Shown here in pieces: positions 30,979 to 34,693 of a stretch of 34,693 nt of DNA (positions are counted from its first letter, which is position 1; each line of letters begins with the position of its first letter). Under the pieces are notes generated by a model. It searched no databases and was not told the origin of the DNA. It saw only the letters and a program-made list of their open reading frames with translations. This DNA comes from Rugosimonospora acidiphila. GTDB taxonomy: Bacteria; Actinomycetota; Actinomycetes; Mycobacteriales; Micromonosporaceae. The DNA lies in NCBI RefSeq assembly GCF_039543385.1, contig NZ_BAABJQ010000051.1:1-34693 (forward strand). The letters run 5' to 3'. Both the position numbers and the translations under genes were made by a program.

Positions 30979-31429
30979 CCGCGGGGCGCGCCTGCTGGCC
31001 CGCGGTCACCACGACCTCCCCCACCGTGCAGACGATCTGACCGACGGCCGCGGCCGACAGGCCGGCCGGATCGCTGGAGAGCTTCACCGTCACGCTCGAC
31101 GAACGGATGGTCACCACGACCGGTGCCACGTCCCGTGGAACCTCGGTCGTGTACCCCTGAGCCAGTTCGTCGCCGTCCGGCCCCGCCGCCAGCTGCTCGA
31201 GCGCCTGCGTCGGGGTGGGGACCGCGGTCAACGGGCGCACGACCGGCGTGAGCATCGCGTGCGACAGCAGGTAGAGCTGGACCTTCTCGCCCGGGGCCTG
31301 CGGCGCGGGGCCCCCGGTGATGACGCCGCTGGGCCGCACCCCGCAGCCGGCGAGCAGGCTCACGGCCAGCGCGGCCACGACCACCAGCGTCCGGCGCACC
31401 GCTGCCCCGCTCACCGCTGCCCCGCTCAC
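30920..31429 (-). CDS. GerMN-like lipoprotein downstream of afsQ2-like kinase
   Basis: 169 residues from GTG 31429, which overlaps the kinase stop (GTGA). Lipobox LLAGC gives Cys29 as the lipidated residue. The mature part resembles a GerMN domain (KVQLYLLSHAMLTPVVRP, TPTQALEQLAAGPDGDELAQGYTTEVP, VTVKLSSDPAGLSAAAVGQIVCTVG), as in LpqB of the MtrAB system. A 15-base sequence containing GTG (GTGAGCGGGGCAGCG) is repeated in frame at 31429 and 31414, with another GTG at 31399, so three starts are possible. I recall a lipoprotein gene also follows afsQ2 in Streptomyces coelicolor. Probably an accessory of the kinase. Its 3' end overlaps the convergent ligase gene. Confidence 0.82.
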   Translation of the reverse strand: MSGAAVSGAAVRRTLVVVAALAVSLLAGCGVRPSGVITGGPAPQAPGEKVQLYLLSHAMLTPVVRPLTAVPTPTQALEQLAAGPDGDELAQGYTTEVPRDVAPVVVTIRSSSVTVKLSSDPAGLSAAAVGQIVCTVGEVVVTAGQQARPAVTLIGQGHSRGPLACPLPQ

Positions 31430-32961
31430 CGCTGGCCGCCCGGATCCGTCGCGCCGCGCGGGTCCATCGGGCCGGCGGCCGGGTCCATCGGGTCGGCGGG
31501 GCCCCTCGGGTCGGCGGGGTCGGCGGCTCGGCGCGGTAGGCGCAGCGTGAAGCTGGCGCCGCCCTCCGGCCGGTTGGCGGCCACCAGGCTGCCGCGCTCG
31601 CCCGCACGGCGGTGCAGCTGCGCGTTCTCCCACGCGATGGCGAGGCCGAGACCGCTGCCCTCGGATCGGGTACGCGCGGTGTCCGCCTTGTAGAACCGGT
31701 CGAAGACGTGCGGCAGAACCTCCGGACGCAGACCCGGCCCGTGGTCGCTGACCTCGATGACCAGCCAGTCCGGCTCGGCCCGCAGCCGCACCCTGACCGG
31801 CTCCGCGCCGTGCCGCAGGGCGTTGCCGACCAGGTTCGCCAGGATGATGTCCAACCGGCGGGGGTCCAGGCGCGCCGTCACCCCGGACGGCAGCTCCGTC
31901 GCCACCCGGTCGGCCCAGCCGCGCGCCCGTAGGCTGGCGATCACCGCGCTGGCCACATCCACCTCATCGAGCGCGAGCGCCGCCGTCCCCGAGTCGAACC
32001 TGCTGATCTCGATGAGGTCGTTGACCAGGCGGGTGAGGCTGTGCGTCTCCTGGCTGACCAGTCGGGCCGCCTTGCCCGCGTCGCCCGGCAGGTGGGGCGC
32101 CTCCTCGTCGAGGACATCGGCCACCGCGGCCATCGCGGCCAGCGGGGTACGCAGCTCGTGCGACACGTCCGCCACGAACCGGCGCGCGTCGGCCTCCATC
32201 CGGCGCAGCTCCCCGACGTACCCTTCGAGCGCCTCTGCCGTGTCGTTGAACGTGCGCGCCACGGCGGCCAGCTCGTCGGAGCCGCTGACGCTCAGCCGGG
32301 TGGTCAGGTCGCCCTCGCCCAGTCGATGCGCCGCCCGGCCCAGTTCGCGCACCGGTCGCAGCACTCCCCGCGCGGCGAGCAGACCGAGCAGCAGCGCGAG
32401 GACCAGCGAGAAGCCGCCGGTCGCCCAGTCTCTGGCGGCAAGCTGGTCGAGGCTGTGCTGCTCGGCGTCCAGATCGTGCGCGCTGTAGATCTCCAGTCCT
32501 GACGGCACCGCCCCGCCGTTCGGCCGCTCGACCAGCAGCTGGGTGCCGATGAGCACGCCGGGGTGGCCGTCCGAGACCACGCGTTGCCAGGCGACCCGCC
32601 CACCGGCCACCGCGTGTCGCAGCTGGGCCGGCAGCGTGTCCACGGTGAGGCTGCTCGCCGTGGACGTCTGCCCCCGGTACACCAGCAGCGTGGAGTCGTC
32701 GCGGCCGGACATGGTACCGGCGATGTCGTTGAGTTCCTGCTGGGTGGCGGGCAGGCCCTCGGCCGCGAAGAGGTCGGTGATTTTGGTGGTCAGCGACAGC
32801 ACCGCCGCGTCCTGGGCCTGCTGCAGGATCACCGTTCGGGCCTGAACGTAGCTGGCGCCGGCCACCACCGCCGTGGTGATGGCGCCGAGCGACGCGAACG
32901 CGAGCAGGAGCCTGACCCGCAGCCCCCAGGCCCGACCGCCGATCCACCACCGCCCGCTCAC
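31426..32961 (-). CDS. AfsQ2-like sensor histidine kinase
   Basis: 511 residues from GTG 32961. Helix one (about 15-39) and helix two (about 178-200) enclose an extracytoplasmic sensor of about 135 residues; HAMP (201-255), FVADVSHELRTPLAAM with His268, N box NLVGNALRHGAEP, G1 DHGPGL, FDRFYKADTARTRSEGSGLGLAIA. The sequence ends in a Pro/Asp-rich tail with repeated DP. It pairs with the AfsQ1-like regulator 55 bases upstream. AfsQ1/Q2 of Streptomyces respond to nitrogen excess (glutamate) and tune antibiotic production and morphology. The open frame starts upstream at 33084, but that part overlaps the regulator gene in another frame, so I use GTG 32961; its ribosome site is weak. Confidence 0.9.
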   Translation of the reverse strand: MSGRWWIGGRAWGLRVRLLLAFASLGAITTAVVAGASYVQARTVILQQAQDAAVLSLTTKITDLFAAEGLPATQQELNDIAGTMSGRDDSTLLVYRGQTSTASSLTVDTLPAQLRHAVAGGRVAWQRVVSDGHPGVLIGTQLLVERPNGGAVPSGLEIYSAHDLDAEQHSLDQLAARDWATGGFSLVLALLLGLLAARGVLRPVRELGRAAHRLGEGDLTTRLSVSGSDELAAVARTFNDTAEALEGYVGELRRMEADARRFVADVSHELRTPLAAMAAVADVLDEEAPHLPGDAGKAARLVSQETHSLTRLVNDLIEISRFDSGTAALALDEVDVASAVIASLRARGWADRVATELPSGVTARLDPRRLDIILANLVGNALRHGAEPVRVRLRAEPDWLVIEVSDHGPGLRPEVLPHVFDRFYKADTARTRSEGSGLGLAIAWENAQLHRRAGERGSLVAANRPEGGASFTLRLPRRAADPADPRGPADPMDPAAGPMDPRGATDPGGQR

Positions 32962-33016
32962 CGCGTCACGCCCATTGGCCGCGTCGCGGGCCGCCCGCCG
33001 GGCCCGCGCCCCGCCG

Positions 33017-33715
33017 TCACAGCGGGCCGAAGCGGTAGCCGAAGCCGCGTACGGTCTGCACGTAGACCGGGGCCGCCGGGTCATCCTCGATCTTTGCCCG
33101 CAGGCGCTGCACGCAGGCGTCCACGAGCCGCGAGTCGCCGAGGTAGCCGTGCTCCCAGACGGTCTCGAGCAGGTGCTGGCGGGTGCGTACCCGACCGGGT
33201 TCGCGGGAGAGTTCGAGCAGCAGCCGCAGCTCGGTCGGGGGCAGGCCGATGGGCACCCCGCCCTTGCCGACCACGAGCGCGGCCCGGTCGATCGTCAGGC
33301 CGCCGTGCCGCTCGGCGGCCTCGGACGGCCCCGGCCCGGCTGGCCGGGGCGGTGCGGTGGCGCGGCGCAGCACCGCGCGGATGCGGGCCTCCAGCACCCG
33401 TGCCCGCACCGGCTTGACCACATAGTCGTCGGCCCCGGCCTCCAGGCCAGCCACCACGTCCAGGTCGTCGTTACGCGCGGTGAGCATGATGATGGGCAGG
33501 TCACCGCCGGTGCGGATCCGGCGACATACCTCGAAGCCGCTCATTCCGGGCAGCATGAGATCGAGTACGACCACGTCGAACGCGGTCGTGCGCAACCGGT
33601 CCAGTCCCTGCTCACCGGTCTCGACCGCGTCCACGGCATGGCCCTGCCTGGTCAACGACAGCTGCAGGCCGTCGCGGACCGTCTGGTGGTCCTCGATCAA
33701 CAGCACCCGGGGCAT
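33017..33715 (-). CDS. AfsQ1-like OmpR-family response regulator
   Basis: 232 residues from ATG 33715. Receiver: E8/D9, phosphoacceptor Asp52 (VVVLDLMLPGMSGFEVCRRIR), Lys101 (ADDYVVKPVRARVLEARIRAVLRR). Winged helix: PTELRLLLELSREPGRV, VWEHGYLGDSRLVDACVQRLRAKIEDDP, VRGFGYR. The LGDSRLVDACVQRLRAK and DDYVVKPVxxRVLxARIRAVLRR blocks match my memory of AfsQ1 closely. In S. coelicolor afsQ1 lies divergently from sigQ; here the other side of the regulator is a 420-base gap and then a sugar ABC ATPase gene, and no sigma factor is visible. No ribosome site is obvious before the ATG; the frame upstream to 33844 lacks coding bias. Confidence 0.9.
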   Translation of the reverse strand: MPRVLLIEDHQTVRDGLQLSLTRQGHAVDAVETGEQGLDRLRTTAFDVVVLDLMLPGMSGFEVCRRIRTGGDLPIIMLTARNDDLDVVAGLEAGADDYVVKPVRARVLEARIRAVLRRATAPPRPAGPGPSEAAERHGGLTIDRAALVVGKGGVPIGLPPTELRLLLELSREPGRVRTRQHLLETVWEHGYLGDSRLVDACVQRLRAKIEDDPAAPVYVQTVRGFGYRFGPL

Positions 33716-34136
33716 GCCATCAACTATTGCTCGCGCACCGTGACGGGGAGCCGTTCCGGCGCTCATCGGGCCGGTGAGGTCGACCGGCCGCACCGGCCGG
33801 GTCCGCCCGACCGGCACGGCGTGGGTCCGCCGGGGCATCGACACCTGCGCCGGCCACCCTCATGCCGCCCTGTACCGCGGTGTTCGGTTTCACCGGCATG
33901 GGGATCTCGATCGCACCGGACCAGCCTGCGCCGCGGATGTCTTGGCCCAGTCCGCGGAATGTCCTGGTTGTGTCACAGCCCCCGCCCCGCCGGGCGCGGT
34001 CCGCCGAGGTGGTCGCCGCCGGTGGGCGCGGTGGGCGCCGCCGGTGGCAGAGGAGGCCGGTTTTCCCGGAAACGCGGCGCGCCGCGGACCCGGCTCTCGT
34101 GGTAGCCGAGTCCGCGGCGCGCGGACAGCGATGGGT
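33716..34136. promoter_or_regulatory. Upstream region of the AfsQ1-like gene with 21-bp-phased direct repeats
   Basis: 421 bases between the regulator start and the ABC gene stop, with no convincing gene. Two direct repeats, CCGCGGATGTCTTGG (33931-33945) and CCGCGGAATGTCCTGG (33952-33967), lie 21 bases start to start, i.e. two helical turns, on the same DNA face. They are 216-252 bases upstream of the regulator ATG on its strand and could be an operator for an OmpR-type regulator. A hairpin at 34077-34122 belongs to the ABC gene. Confidence 0.45.
34077..34122 (-). terminator. Long perfect hairpin after the sugar ABC ATPase gene
   Basis: Arms GCGCGCCGCGGAC (34077-34089) and GTCCGCGGCGCGC (34110-34122) pair perfectly; after one mismatch, CGGCT (34091-34095) pairs with AGCCG (34104-34108) around an eight-base loop. 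It starts 14 bases after the ATPase stop on the minus strand, in terminator position. No T-tract follows. Confidence 0.85.
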
Positions 34137-34693
34137 TCAGATGCTCAGGCCGGTGTCCGCGTTGAAGGCGTGCAGCTGGCCGGCGCGCGGCTTGACGTAC
34201 ACCGTGTCGCCCATCCGCGGCGTGTTCCGGTCGTCGATCCGGACGACGAACCGCTCATCGGCGCCGTTGAGCTTCACGTTGCCGTACACGTACGCGTCGG
34301 AGCCCAGCTCCTCGACCAGGTCGACCAGGATCGGCATGCCACCGTCGGTCTCGCCGACCAGGTCGGTGTTCTCCGGCCGGAAGCCGACGGTCACGTTGCC
34401 GGCCTCGCTCTTGGCGGCGGTGATCTGCTCGCGGGTCAGCGGCAGGAGCATGCCGGCGAAGTCGGCACCCTCGTCGCTCAACGGAACCGTCTTGATGTTC
34501 ATCGCCGGCGAGCCGATGAACCCGGCGACGAACACGTTGGACGGGCGGTCGTACAGCGCGCGCGGCGTGTCGACCTGCTGGAGCACGCCGTCGAGCAGCA
34601 CCGCGACCCGGTGACCCATGGTCATGGCCTCGACCTGGTCGTGCGTGACGTACACGGTGGTGGTGCCCAACTGCGCCTGCAGGGTGGCGATCT
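34137..34693 (-). CDS. Sugar ABC transporter ATP-binding protein, MalK/UgpC/MsmK type (partial)
   Basis: Only the C-terminal 184 residues lie in the window; the gene continues past the right edge. The retained part begins within the ATPase domain before the H-loop (TTTVYVTHDQVEAMTMGHRVAVLLDGVLQQVDTP), has YDRPSNVFVAGFIGSPAMN, typical of MalK-like proteins, and then the TOBE/OB-fold domain (VTVGFRPENTDLV, VEELGSDAYVYG, VYVKPRAGQLHAFNADTGLSI). The ATPase energises carbohydrate ABC importers and is often shared among several; its partners are not visible here. Walker A and B lie outside the window. Confidence 0.93.
   Translation of the reverse strand, partial: IATLQAQLGTTTVYVTHDQVEAMTMGHRVAVLLDGVLQQVDTPRALYDRPSNVFVAGFIGSPAMNIKTVPLSDEGADFAGMLLPLTREQITAAKSEAGNVTVGFRPENTDLVGETDGGMPILVDLVEELGSDAYVYGNVKLNGADERFVVRIDDRNTPRMGDTVYVKPRAGQLHAFNADTGLSI

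Noticed and set aside
27534..33715. Classical vanRS-vanHAX glycopeptide resistance cluster
   Set aside because: There is no vanH dehydrogenase or vanX dipeptidase, the ligase keeps the Tyr of amino-acid-type ligases, and the regulator looks like AfsQ1 rather than VanR.
1..34693. Insertion sequences, prophage, CRISPR, tRNA or rRNA genes
   Set aside because: I found no transposase or integrase motifs, spaced repeat arrays or tRNA-like T-loop sequences on reading both strands; without a scanner, a small RNA gene could still be missed.

Overview
This is a very GC-rich (roughly 70% or more), gene-dense chromosomal window from an actinomycete. GC-rich third codon positions, GTG starts, purine-rich Shine-Dalgarno sites, four-base ATGA/GTGA gene overlaps, a Tat-secreted oxidase, a chitin-binding lysozyme-like exoprotein, and an AfsQ1/AfsQ2-like signalling pair all fit Actinomycetota. 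Micromonosporaceae (Actinoplanes-like) is my best guess, but that is inference. I see no rRNA, tRNA, CRISPR array, transposase or phage gene.

Layout. 87-5442: an HrpB-type helicase and an epoxide-hydrolase-like enzyme (both minus), a small HTH-like protein (plus) with a two-copy operator-like repeat, and an aminoglycoside 3-N-acetyltransferase (minus). 5574-11391: secreted and catabolic functions, namely a lysozyme-like protein with a Gly-Ser linker and CBM5/12 domain, an SDR enzyme, a secreted GH43 arabinanase-like enzyme, an LLM-class flavin oxidoreductase, a 49-residue membrane protein, and a Tat-exported flavin amine oxidase. 11399-16572 (minus): a signalling/redox cluster transcribed as receiver-thioredoxin reductase fusion, cyclic-nucleotide-domain histidine kinase, Na+/H+ antiporter, UBP zinc finger. 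16751-19542 (plus): a 3-hydroxybutyrate dehydrogenase-like SDR and a GAF/PucR-type regulator two bases apart. 19588-23311 (minus): an alpha/beta hydrolase and a large secreted M14 carboxypeptidase.

23642-26716 (plus) is a response regulator, a sensor kinase and a TAXI-type binding lipoprotein, with no transporter subunits in the window; it looks like a ligand-sensing unit. After a methyltransferase (26805-27452) comes the most notable operon, 27534-30978: a multi-spanning acyltransferase, a PLP racemase of the alanine racemase fold, and a D-Ala-D-Ala-type ligase, each overlapping the next by four bases. The first two together reproduce, as separate proteins, the architecture of the VanT membrane-bound serine racemases, and the third is the ligase such racemases feed. 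The racemase also differs from canonical alanine racemases at several active-site tyrosines. Facing it, and overlapping its last gene by 59 bases, is a minus-strand AfsQ1-AfsQ2-lipoprotein operon (33715 to 30920). The window ends inside a MalK/UgpC-type sugar ABC ATPase (34137 to the right edge), followed by a near-perfect terminator-like hairpin.

Strongest candidates for under-described biology: (i) the split VanT-like acyltransferase/racemase/ligase operon; (ii) the receiver-TrxR fusion that has lost its redox cysteine pair, encoded with a soluble kinase, an antiporter and a ubiquitin-type zinc finger; (iii) the two-component/TAXI sensing unit; and (iv) several palindromic or tandem-repeat operators in divergent promoter regions.
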